Below are positions 46,445 through 53,530 of a stretch of 64,000 nucleotides of DNA, piece after piece; positions within the stretch are counted from its first letter, which is position 1, and every line of letters begins with the position of its first letter. The stretch comes from Pseudalkalibacillus sp. SCS-8 (lineage in GTDB: Bacteria; Bacillota; Bacilli; Bacillales; Fictibacillaceae). Position numbers and translations under genes: made by a program. The stretch is taken from positions 3,162,001 to 3,226,000 of the forward strand of contig NZ_CP143541.1 of NCBI RefSeq assembly GCF_040126055.1, in the 5' to 3' direction. The notes below the pieces were generated by a model. The model did not search any database, had not been told where the DNA came from, and was given only the letters and a program-made list of their open reading frames with translations.

Positions 46445-46471
46445 ATACCCCTTAACAATTCCTCCATAAAC
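46445..46471 (-). promoter_or_regulatory. SigB-type general-stress promoter of hpf
   Basis: On the minus strand GTTTAT (46466-46471), a 15-bp spacer and GGGTAT (46445-46450) match the SigB consensus GTTTAA - GGGTAT closely, 39 bases before the hpf start. B. subtilis hpf is known to be SigB-controlled. Confidence 0.75.
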
Positions 46472-46737
46472 TTAAAAGAAAATCAAAAATTCTGACAATA
46501 TTTTTAACATTGTACGAATGAAGCAGAAATCGGGTAAAACAGCGAAATATAAAGGGAAACACGCGTTTGTCATGTCAAAGATCTGACATGTTGCAGAAAT
46601 TATTCGACAAACGGATTGAGGAGGTGTAGGGGTCTTTCGTTGGATATATAAAGAGGTTGTAAACGCCGTGTCTGAAAAGGACATATGGTCACCAGGAGGC
46701 ACCTTCAGCATAATTTTTCTAGTATGAAGGTAGTGAA

Positions 46738-46858
46738 TTCAGGAATTCTCAGTGCATTTTCAGGAATTGTGGAGCCTTTTTCAGGAATTGAACTCGGATT
46801 TTCAGGAATTCCACATGAAAATTCCGGAATTCCCCTTCGAATTTCAGGAAAACTTTCA
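46738..46858. repeat. Six 21-bp tandem repeats of TTCAGGAATT type
   Basis: TTCAGGAATT or close variants begin at 46738, 46759, 46780, 46801, 46822 and 46843, exactly 21 bp apart, about two helical turns. The intervening 11 bases vary. It lies between hpf and the csp terminator. Read on the plus strand it gives a 7-residue SGI repeat, but no ribosome site supports translation. The remaining gap 46472-46737 shows no other feature. Confidence 0.9.
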
Positions 46859-46904
46859 CGATCTCATACAACCACTGTCATCAGATACTTCTTCGCACAA
46901 AAAT

Positions 46905-46935
46905 AAAACCCGCTCCTCATAATGAGAAGCGGGGG
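46905..46935 (-). terminator. Terminator of the cold-shock gene
   Basis: CCCGCTCCTCAT and ATGAGAAGCGGG form a stem with one mismatch, followed on the minus strand by TTTTATTTT. Confidence 0.85.
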
Positions 46936-46973
46936 AATTGCTTTTAATTCAAACCCTAAAAAAGGAATGTGAA

Positions 46974-47171
46974 TTAAAGCTTTGTTACATTTGAAGCTTG
47001 AGGTCCACGGTTACCTTCAACAACTTCAAACTCAACGTCTTGACCTTCTTCAAGAGTTTTGAAGCCGTCAGATTGGATAGCAGAGTAGTGTACAAATACG
47101 TCGTCTTGACCTTCGACCTCGATGAATCCGAAGCCTTTCTCTGCGTTAAACCATTTTACTTTACCTTGCAT
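46974..47171 (-). CDS. Cold-shock protein (CspB/C/D family)
   Basis: A 65-residue OB-fold RNA/DNA chaperone with RNP1 ([10 protein letters not shown]) and RNP2 (VFVHYSAI). It is nearly identical in pattern to Bacillus Csp proteins, ending [13 protein letters not shown]. The start is taken at ATG 47171 (MQGKVKWFN); a GTG nine bases upstream is possible. It has a strong promoter and about a 50-base leader with the hairpin TGTGGAATTTTCCACA, which may affect cold regulation. It lies between hpf and pcp, outside the usual flagellar order. Confidence 0.95.
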   Translation of the reverse strand: MQGKVKWFNAEKGFGFIEVEGQDDVFVHYSAIQSDGFKTLEEGQDVEFEVVEGNRGPQASNVTKL

Positions 47172-47225
47172 GTAATTCACATTCCTTTCGTATTCAAGAA
47201 ATCATGTGGAAAATTCCACACTAAA

Positions 47226-47255
47226 AGTATACAATGTGACGAGCTTGAGAGTCAA
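47226..47255 (-). promoter_or_regulatory. SigA promoter of the cold-shock gene
   Basis: On the minus strand TTGACT (47250-47255), an 18-bp spacer and TATACT (47226-47231), 55 bases upstream of the csp start. Confidence 0.75.
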
Positions 47256-47353
47256 CTTCCAGGAAATGATTAGTAAAAAAAGACCAATTGTCAGACGACT
47301 AGCGATACTTCTGGGTTACTACACTAGTAGTATACGCAAGGACCCAAAGAGTG

Positions 47354-47956
47354 TTAATCCAGCACCTCGATCATGATTTCAACCGCTCGCTGAATTGTTT
47401 CTAATGGCCAACTCGGCCACCTCCCGCTTTCCACCGCCAGTTCGAACGAAGCTGGTACATGGATGAAACCACTAGGAACATTCACACCTTTTTCTTCAAA
47501 ATCATGTAACAGGGTATACATGACATTGTTACATAAGTATGTACCCGCCGTATTCGAAATCTCTGCTGGTATTCCGACCTCCTGCAAACGATTGACCATC
47601 TGCCTAATCGGCAACGTAGAGAAATAGGCAGCATTTCCTCCTTCAACAATCGGCTCATCCACAGGGATTCGTCCCGTATTGTCCTTGACGCCATCATTCA
47701 CATTAATCGCCACACGCTCAGGTGTAATTTTGTTCCGCCCCGCTGCAAGACCGAGCGAAATCACAGCATCCGGCTTCACCTCGTCAACAGCGTTCAAGAG
47801 TTCTGGCGCTGCCATCTCATAATCAACAGGAAGGACTCGCCCGACTACCTCATAAGCACCGATCTTTTCTCCATTTAGTACCGTGACGATGCGCTCTGTC
47901 GGATTGAAATCATGATCCAAGAAGGGCTCAAAGCCTGTTAAAAGTAACGTTTTCAT
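47354..47956 (-). CDS. pcp: Pyrrolidone-carboxylate peptidase (pyroglutamyl peptidase I)
   Basis: A 200-residue cysteine peptidase that removes N-terminal pyroglutamate. It shows LLTGFEPFLDHDFNPTE at the N-terminus, the catalytic Glu in RNKITPERVAINV (about residue 81), the catalytic Cys in SNTAGTYLCNNVMY (about 142) and the His in GFIHVP (about 166). Length is slightly below the usual 215. It lies 35 bases downstream of dppA; the two plus lrp form a peptide-use group. Confidence 0.94.
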   Translation of the reverse strand: MKTLLLTGFEPFLDHDFNPTERIVTVLNGEKIGAYEVVGRVLPVDYEMAAPELLNAVDEVKPDAVISLGLAAGRNKITPERVAINVNDGVKDNTGRIPVDEPIVEGGNAAYFSTLPIRQMVNRLQEVGIPAEISNTAGTYLCNNVMYTLLHDFEEKGVNVPSGFIHVPASFELAVESGRWPSWPLETIQRAVEIMIEVLD

Positions 47957-47991
47957 GTATATCCGTCCTTTCTAGCTACACGGTTTCCCGA

Positions 47992-48840
47992 TTACGCGTT
48001 CACTTGACCAAGAACACCATTCGTTGCTGTCATCGCAATGATTACGACACCCCACATATGCTTGTAAGCTGTAACCATATCATCACACGTAAAACGGATC
48101 GATTCAGGTCCTGTCATTTCAACTGATGGAATGGTTGTCGTCATCAATGCTTGTTGCGATCCTTTGAACGTCAAATCAAACGTGTAAGGACCGTCCACTT
48201 TATAAGGCTTGAATTCATTAAGACGTCGAACCGCCGCTTCCGCTTTTTCCGTAATGAGACTCCGCGCACGTTTCGGTGCAATCAATTCCGCAGCAAACCG
48301 ATCCACACCGTATTTCACAACAGCTGCCTCAACATCCGGTAACGTTTCCTTCACTTCGCTAACATACGCGTCATCACCAGAAATGAAGATGGCTGGAACA
48401 TCCATCGCCCCGGCTACCGTCGCATTCATTTCCGTTTCTCCTACGACCTTGCCATTGATTTTCATCTCTTTTACACAAATTCCAGCAAGTGTGTGGCTGA
48501 TCGTTGTTCGTTCTGACCCGGATTCTCTACCATGATGACCGACGAACATGATGCCATCGAAAGATTCATCCAAACCTTGGAGCTGACACATTACCCGGTT
48601 GTTTCCAGAAACGAGACGCGCGCGCTCATCCAAGTCTTCAATAAGAATATTGGACATGTTTCCGTGACCATCCGCGATTACAACTTCTGTTGCACCACCA
48701 CGGAATGCTCCCTCCACTGCCGCATTCACTTCTTGCGTCATTAATTTACGGAAACGTTGGTACTCATCATTCTTCTTTAATTGAACATTTGTCGCAACGC
48801 CGGAAATTCCCTCGATATCAGCAGAAATAAAGATTTTCAT
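47992..48840 (-). CDS. D-aminopeptidase DppA (M55)
   Basis: A 282-residue zinc peptidase of family M55. It starts MKIFISADIEGISGV with zinc-ligand Asp and Glu, and has VIADGHGNMSNILIEDL, GIMFVGHHGRESG and SHTLAGICVKEMKING in order. In B. subtilis DppA cleaves D-Ala peptides and precedes a dipeptide importer; here no importer follows. The ATG at 48840 has GGGAGAGG seven bases upstream. Confidence 0.9.
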   Translation of the reverse strand: MKIFISADIEGISGVATNVQLKKNDEYQRFRKLMTQEVNAAVEGAFRGGATEVVIADGHGNMSNILIEDLDERARLVSGNNRVMCQLQGLDESFDGIMFVGHHGRESGSERTTISHTLAGICVKEMKINGKVVGETEMNATVAGAMDVPAIFISGDDAYVSEVKETLPDVEAAVVKYGVDRFAAELIAPKRARSLITEKAEAAVRRLNEFKPYKVDGPYTFDLTFKGSQQALMTTTIPSVEMTGPESIRFTCDDMVTAYKHMWGVVIIAMTATNGVLGQVNA

Positions 48841-48902
48841 GTAAAAACCTCTCCCTTTTATTATGTAAAATGACAGCTTCCGCACCTAATTCGTAAAGTC
48901 GA

Positions 48903-49364
48903 TTAAATGAATTCGAAGCTGTTTTTGTGCACATCCAGTTGAATTAGTACATTTGTGGAGGTGATGTTTGGAATCTGATGGATGATCTTGATTGTGTCAT
49001 TCAACTCCTCGTAATCACGCATGTTCATTTGAGCAAGCAGCTGATAATCACCAGAAGTCGTCGTCACATATCGAATGACCGGATTGTTCTTCAACTCTTC
49101 GATCACGTCATCCAAAAACTCAGGAATGACTCTGAACTGGATGATTGCAGCAACCTTGATTCCCAATGTTATCGGATTGACGACGCCGACAACCTCAATG
49201 ATCTTGTTCTCTACCATGTTGTTGTATCGGGTCCGAACCGTTTTCTCGGTCACATCCAGGTGCGTCGCCATTTCAGCAAAAGACATCCGACCATTATGAG
49301 ATAAAAACTGAATGATCCTCTTGTCCAAATCATCTATGACTTCTTTCGAAGCATTGGAAGCCAT
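48903..49364 (-). CDS. Lrp/AsnC family transcriptional regulator
   Basis: A 153-residue regulator. An N-terminal HTH (DLDKRIIQFLSHNGRMSFAEMATHLDVTEKTVRTRYNNM, about 10-48) leads to a RAM effector domain with GIKVAAIIQFRVIP and TTSGDYQLLAQMNMRDYEEL. AAAGGAGG precedes the ATG at 49364. It lies 60 bases upstream of dppA, so it may control dppA and pcp in response to an amino acid; this is inference. Confidence 0.92.
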   Translation of the reverse strand: MASNASKEVIDDLDKRIIQFLSHNGRMSFAEMATHLDVTEKTVRTRYNNMVENKIIEVVGVVNPITLGIKVAAIIQFRVIPEFLDDVIEELKNNPVIRYVTTTSGDYQLLAQMNMRDYEELNDTIKIIHQIPNITSTNVLIQLDVHKNSFEFI

Positions 49365-49556
49365 CACAATACCTCCTTTCAGTACCTTCATACTATAAAA
49401 GGTCGTAAATTGAACCTAGATATTGCATAAGAATCCTATTTACAACCCTAAAACAAAAAACCACTACCAAAATCAGTAATTAGATTCAGTATACGTTCAT
49501 TGTCTAAAATTGGCAAGGTTTATTTCTTCATAATTCCGAAAATTCCAAACCGAGCA

Positions 49557-49607
49557 AAAAAAAAAAAAGAGCGACTCAAAAGCATCCATTCTGATCCTTT
49601 GAGTCAC
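49557..49607 (-). terminator. Terminator of the fliD-fliS-fliT operon
   Basis: GACTCAAA (49573-49580) pairs with TTTGAGTC (49598-49605); the minus-strand side ends in a run of more than ten T. Confidence 0.9.
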
Positions 49608-49619
49608 CCTCATTCGTAT

Positions 49620-49970
49620 TTATTTCTTTTTGTCGAAGAACATGCCATCTGCGTTGTTGGACGTATACGGGTTTGCATACTTCGTGTTTGTCGTCTTTTT
49701 CGTCTGGATTTTCATCCATTGCGATTTAATCTGATGTAACTGCTCATCCAGATACGGTTGGATCAACTTGTTGATCTCAACGAGCTGCTTTCCTAATTCT
49801 TCTTCTTCACTCGTATAATCGCCTTTCAACCGCTCAATCAGCTTCTGGCGATATTCGATATACTCGTTCAACTCATCTAAATAGTGCTCAGGCTCCTCAT
49901 CAGGCAACCCTTTTTGTACATGATCATAAATCTTTTCCGTTTGCGTCAACAATGCCTGGACATCATTCAT
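49620..49970 (-). CDS. fliT: Flagellar chaperone FliT (putative)
   Basis: A 116-residue, mainly helical, charged protein (MNDVQALLTQTEKIYDHV, ELNEYIEYRQKLIERLKGDY). Sequence similarity to FliT is weak in general, so the call rests mostly on position directly after fliS and on size. Its ATG overlaps the fliS stop as TAATG; the open frame extends further upstream inside fliS, which I reject. FliT chaperones FliD. Confidence 0.8.
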   Translation of the reverse strand: MNDVQALLTQTEKIYDHVQKGLPDEEPEHYLDELNEYIEYRQKLIERLKGDYTSEEEELGKQLVEINKLIQPYLDEQLHQIKSQWMKIQTKKTTNTKYANPYTSNNADGMFFDKKK

Positions 49971-50368
49971 TACGCCTGTCCACCCGCCCCATAGTTCGCT
50001 TTTCGACTCTGTTGAATGACCTGCTTCCATGTATCTCGGAATTCCATTACCAGTCCTTCAACCTCTTCAACGATTGCAACTTCATTTTTCACATTGGCAT
50101 CAATCAATCTACGGTTCATGTAATCATACAGCTGCATCATCTGGTTTCCGACAGCAACATCCGGATTCAAGGTAACCATCAATTCTTGGATGATCTTTTG
50201 CGCTTTTTGCAGATTGAGGTTCTTCTCTTCCACTTGACCAGCTTCCATACCGGCTTTTGCCTGCTTCAAAAATTTCAAGCATCCGTTATAAAGCATTAAC
50301 GTCAACTCACCAGGTGATGCGGTTCCGACAGAATTCTGTTGATACGTTTGATATGCATTAAGAGACAT
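49970..50368 (-). CDS. fliS: Flagellin export chaperone FliS
   Basis: A 132-residue four-helix protein with the family start MSLNAYQTYQQNSVGTASPGELTLMLYNGCLKFLKQA (read as segments) and NQMMQLYDYMNRRLIDANVKN. FliS binds the disordered C-terminus of flagellin and stops early polymerisation, and in B. subtilis it antagonises FliW. The C-terminal end of its client, Hag, is the part interrupted by introns in this genome. Confidence 0.96.
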   Translation of the reverse strand: MSLNAYQTYQQNSVGTASPGELTLMLYNGCLKFLKQAKAGMEAGQVEEKNLNLQKAQKIIQELMVTLNPDVAVGNQMMQLYDYMNRRLIDANVKNEVAIVEEVEGLVMEFRDTWKQVIQQSRKANYGAGGQA

Positions 50369-50401
50369 GGTAATTCAAACAACTCCTTAAAATATAGGGG
50401 G

Positions 50402-51970
50402 CTACATGCCGCCGCCAAATTGATTCATCAAGAACATGGACTGCTGATTCATTTTACTGATCGCCTTTTCCATAGCCGTAAACTGTCTCCAGTAACGATC
50501 TTCGATGTCGATTAACCTTTTCTCGAAATCATCTATTCTAGAGTCCAGATCTGTAAGATTTCGTCCCATTGAAAACTGCGCGTTAGTTTTCAATGAATTT
50601 CCAGCCCTGGCTTCAATGCGTTCCATTGTATCGTCAATCGAATCACGAAGCCTTCGAGCAATCCCTTTCTCACTATCAGTAGACCCTTTACTCATAAACA
50701 GCTCGAAGACAGCATTCGGGTCATCTTCGATTGCTTTTCGAAGATCACTTTCATTCACAATCAGCTTCCCGCGTTCAAGATAATTGGATGAGGTTTTGAT
50801 ACCGATTTCCGTTAGCTGGTCATAATTTGTATTAACGTTTGCGCCTGTCACCTGGGAATATAGATTCGAGCGCATTTTATTCAATCCACCATTAAGGATC
50901 GAGTCATTCCGAAGCATACCGCTCTTTGCTTTTTCTTCCCAGAGCTCGATTTCCCGTTCGGACAGGTCTTCTTTTTGCTTGGCCGTTAGAGGTGCATAAT
51001 CCCTATAACGCTCTTCATTCAGTTCTCCGTTAATTTTATCGATCGTCTCGTTATACTTATCGACGAACTTCATTACGGTATCCACCATTGAATCGGTATC
51101 TTGTGTAACAGAAATATTTACATCCGTCCCCGTCACTTGTTTTAACGTATAGGTCACATCATTGATTGTAAAATTATTCGTTTTACGAGTGGTGGCAAAT
51201 CCGTTCAAAGTAAAGCTTGCATCTTTTCCTGCTGTCTTCCCATCCAACTCTTGGCCGACCGTCGCATTCGTAAAACCGAGTGAACTGAAGAAGTCAGCTG
51301 TTGTTGTACTGTCTGCGGACCCATCATTTGTGATCGATAGACTTGCACCGTTTCCAGTATTCTTCATCGTCAAGACGACTTTATTGGTTGCTTCGTCATA
51401 AAAAGCTGAAACCCCAAGTGAAGTGTGAGAATTGATTTTTGACATTACGTCATTGATTGAATCCGTTGATGGATCGATGTCCAAGGAGATGTCACTTGCT
51501 GCTGATTCACCTGGCTTGATAACACTCAGCTTCAAACTGAACGGACTTGCAAAATTTTTACCGCCTGTGAACGTAACGTCTTTCAACAATTTATTCCCAT
51601 CAACAGCTGTTCCAGTATCATCTGTTACAGCAGTAGATGAGTTATACATCGCTGATTTAGCAAGTTGCGTGACATTAATCGTCGTATTTGTCTCAGCGGC
51701 ACTACTCGTTGCCTTGACTGAAACAGCTGCATCATTGGAGCTAGATACAGCTTTTTTGAGGAACGTACTTTGACGGAAGACGCCATCAAAGATATGTTGA
51801 TCTAGCTCCCTCAATAATTTATTCATTTCGCGATAATCATCACGTTTCCATTCGAGCAACTGTTTATCCTGATTCATTTTATCTAATGGCATACGTTCTG
51901 CTTTCATCAGGTCGCTAACCAATTGATCGATATCCATACCGCTGGCGAGACCGCCAATTCTCATACTCAT
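50402..51970 (-). CDS. fliD: Flagellar hook-associated protein 2 (filament cap) FliD
   Basis: A 522-residue secreted cap protein. N-terminal RIGGLASGMDIDQLVSDLMKAER and GFATTRKTNNFTINDVTYTLK (FliD_N and middle), and a C-terminal coiled part with LIDIEDRYWRQFTAMEKAISKMNQQSMFLMNQFG are typical. It sits between flaG and fliS in the SigD operon. AGAGGTG is placed seven bases before the ATG. Confidence 0.96.
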   Translation of the reverse strand: MSMRIGGLASGMDIDQLVSDLMKAERMPLDKMNQDKQLLEWKRDDYREMNKLLRELDQHIFDGVFRQSTFLKKAVSSSNDAAVSVKATSSAAETNTTINVTQLAKSAMYNSSTAVTDDTGTAVDGNKLLKDVTFTGGKNFASPFSLKLSVIKPGESAASDISLDIDPSTDSINDVMSKINSHTSLGVSAFYDEATNKVVLTMKNTGNGASLSITNDGSADSTTTADFFSSLGFTNATVGQELDGKTAGKDASFTLNGFATTRKTNNFTINDVTYTLKQVTGTDVNISVTQDTDSMVDTVMKFVDKYNETIDKINGELNEERYRDYAPLTAKQKEDLSEREIELWEEKAKSGMLRNDSILNGGLNKMRSNLYSQVTGANVNTNYDQLTEIGIKTSSNYLERGKLIVNESDLRKAIEDDPNAVFELFMSKGSTDSEKGIARRLRDSIDDTMERIEARAGNSLKTNAQFSMGRNLTDLDSRIDDFEKRLIDIEDRYWRQFTAMEKAISKMNQQSMFLMNQFGGGM

Positions 51971-51982
51971 TCATCATCACCT

Positions 51983-52339
51983 CTAGATCTTCTCGTCTAC
52001 GACAATCCCCACAAGCTCTGCCATCGCCGCATACATTTCGAGAAATTTACGATCCGGAATTTCTCTAATCACTTCATTCGTTTTATCATCAATAATTTGG
52101 ACATAATATTCATCTGACTGTTCATGGAGCTGAAATCTTAAAGAAGTCTCGGTAGGAATAAGCATTTCATTCATATCTGAGACCTTTTCGTCTAGTGCCT
52201 CTTTCGATATCTTTTCCTTCAGTTCCTCAACATCTCGATCATGCTTTTTCTTATGTGGGTTCTGTTTAAGGATGACTTCGTTAATCTTCTCAAGATGAGG
52301 TAAACGAGAGGAACTTTCACCAATACTCCCTACGCTCAT
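51983..52339 (-). CDS. flaG: FlaG family protein
   Basis: A 118-residue protein; the C-terminal half (about 55-115) is the FlaG domain with TSLRFQLHEQSDEYYVQIIDDKTNEVIREIPDRKFLEMYA (read as segments). FlaG affects filament length. AGGAGGAGCGGGGT precedes the ATG. It is first in the flaG-fliD-fliS-fliT operon, with a SigD-type promoter, and it faces away from the endonuclease gene. Confidence 0.93.
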   Translation of the reverse strand: MSVGSIGESSSRLPHLEKINEVILKQNPHKKKHDRDVEELKEKISKEALDEKVSDMNEMLIPTETSLRFQLHEQSDEYYVQIIDDKTNEVIREIPDRKFLEMYAAMAELVGIVVDEKI

Positions 52340-52374
52340 ACCCCGCTCCTCCTAACAACTTTTCTCTACCTTTT

Positions 52375-52400
52375 TTATCGGATGAAAAACTAGAAACTTA
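52375..52400 (-). promoter_or_regulatory. SigD-type promoter of flaG-fliD-fliS-fliT
   Basis: On the minus strand TAAG (52397-52400), a 14-bp spacer and TCCGATAA (52375-52382), close to SigD consensus TAAA - GCCGATAA, 36 bases upstream of flaG. Confidence 0.75.
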
Positions 52401-52412
52401 ATAGGAATATGA

Positions 52413-52439
52413 TATAATTAAATCACGAACATGCGTTCT
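52413..52439 (+). promoter_or_regulatory. Endonuclease promoter with candidate LexA box
   Basis: A perfect -10 TATAAT (52413-52418) with a TAGAAA -35-like word 16 bp upstream (52391-52396) faces the endonuclease gene. Directly downstream lies CGAACATGCGTTCT (52426-52439), which matches the Bacillus LexA operator CGAAC-RNRY-GTTCG in 13 of 14 positions. The placement over the transcription start fits repression by LexA. Confidence 0.6.
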
Positions 52440-52460
52440 TATAAAAGGGGGAGGTAATCC

Positions 52461-53510
52461 GTGAAAGAAAAAGAGATTATTGATTATATAAATAAACACT
52501 TTCCTTTTAATAGTACTGATAAACTTGCTAGTAAGTTAAACCTTACACCCTCTAAAGTAAGAACAATAGCAAAAAATAACAATATTGCTAAGGACAAACA
52601 GTATCTGAACAAGTTAAAAAATGAATTAACAAAAAACAGGAGGAAATGGTACGAAAGAAACATACCTGAAATTTCACCGACTTATATTCAAGAGCAGTTG
52701 ATTTTAGGTAGTTTATTAGGAGATGGCTATATTAGTAAAGGTGCAAATAGAAGTATAAACTATGCGTATCAAGAGCACTTTGGCGAAAACCAAAGAGAAT
52801 ATAGAGAATGGAAATTGAATCAGTTAAATGGTTTAGGTTTTTGCATAAATGGTAATTATCTACGCTCCAGAAGTCATCCATATTTTACAAGCCTTCGAGA
52901 CCAACTTTACAAAGGAAGTTATAAAATACTTACTAACGCATTGTTAAAAAAATGCACCCACCCCATGTTTGTTACTGCATTATTCCTCGATGACGGTACT
53001 CTTACTTTTAATAATCGATTTAACAAAAACAAAAGAATCGTATACTGCACTCCAAATATCAGTCTTTACACCCTTAATTTCCATAAGGAAGATAATAAAA
53101 AACTTGCCAATCATTTAAACAGCAATTTCAATACTAATTTCGTAATTTCCTCTCATCCTGATGGACACGGAACTCTATTAAAGCTTAATAAAGTACGGGA
53201 AGTAGAATATTTTCTAAACCTAATTGAACCGATTGCAAAATGTATACCTTCAATGTTATATAAAACCAATCTTCATTATAGGTTAGATTTGATGAGAAAC
53301 TGTTTGTATCAAAAATATGGAAATGACGTTACGATTAAACTAAGTTCATCCGAAACTAATAAGAATTATAATTTTGAGGAAATAGACTGCTTGATTAAAT
53401 TGAAAAATAATGGCGTTAAAGATAAACATATTGCGGAAAGGCTGGGTCGTAGTTACTGGTCTGTCGTTTATAAATTAGCAGAATTACGTAAAAATGGTCG
53501 TCTCGAATGA
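52461..53510 (+). CDS. Free-standing LAGLIDADG homing endonuclease
   Basis: A 349-residue protein from a GTG start with GGGGGAGG six bases upstream. An N-terminal HTH-like part (FNSTDKLASKLNLTPSKVRTIAKNN) precedes two LAGLIDADG helices, LILGSLLGDGYISKG (about residue 80) and FVTALFLDDGTLTFNN (about 173). The acidic residues in GDG and LDDG would be catalytic. The C-terminus has another HTH (IAERLGRSYWSVVYKLAELRKNG). The gene is much richer in A and T than its neighbours, a sign of transfer. It lies antiparallel to hag, outside both introns; its last codons and stop lie within the hag terminator stem. Probable target: the intronless hag 3' region. Confidence 0.85.
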   Translation: MKEKEIIDYINKHFPFNSTDKLASKLNLTPSKVRTIAKNNNIAKDKQYLNKLKNELTKNRRKWYERNIPEISPTYIQEQLILGSLLGDGYISKGANRSINYAYQEHFGENQREYREWKLNQLNGLGFCINGNYLRSRSHPYFTSLRDQLYKGSYKILTNALLKKCTHPMFVTALFLDDGTLTFNNRFNKNKRIVYCTPNISLYTLNFHKEDNKKLANHLNSNFNTNFVISSHPDGHGTLLKLNKVREVEYFLNLIEPIAKCIPSMLYKTNLHYRLDLMRNCLYQKYGNDVTIKLSSSETNKNYNFEEIDCLIKLKNNGVKDKHIAERLGRSYWSVVYKLAELRKNGRLE

Positions 53511-53520
53511 GACGACCATT
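53493..53520. terminator. Bidirectional terminator of hag, overlapping the endonuclease 3' end
   Basis: A 12-base perfect stem, AATGGTCGTCTC and GAGACGACCATT around GAAT. On the minus strand it is followed by TTT, ending hag 11 bases after its stop. The endonuclease stop codon (53508-53510) is inside the hairpin. Confidence 0.9.
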
Positions 53521-53530
53521 ACTGAAATTA

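Noticed and set aside
46685..46906. Plus-strand frame with an SGI heptad-like repeat.
   Set aside because: It mirrors the 21-bp DNA repeat, has no Shine-Dalgarno and runs into the csp terminator.
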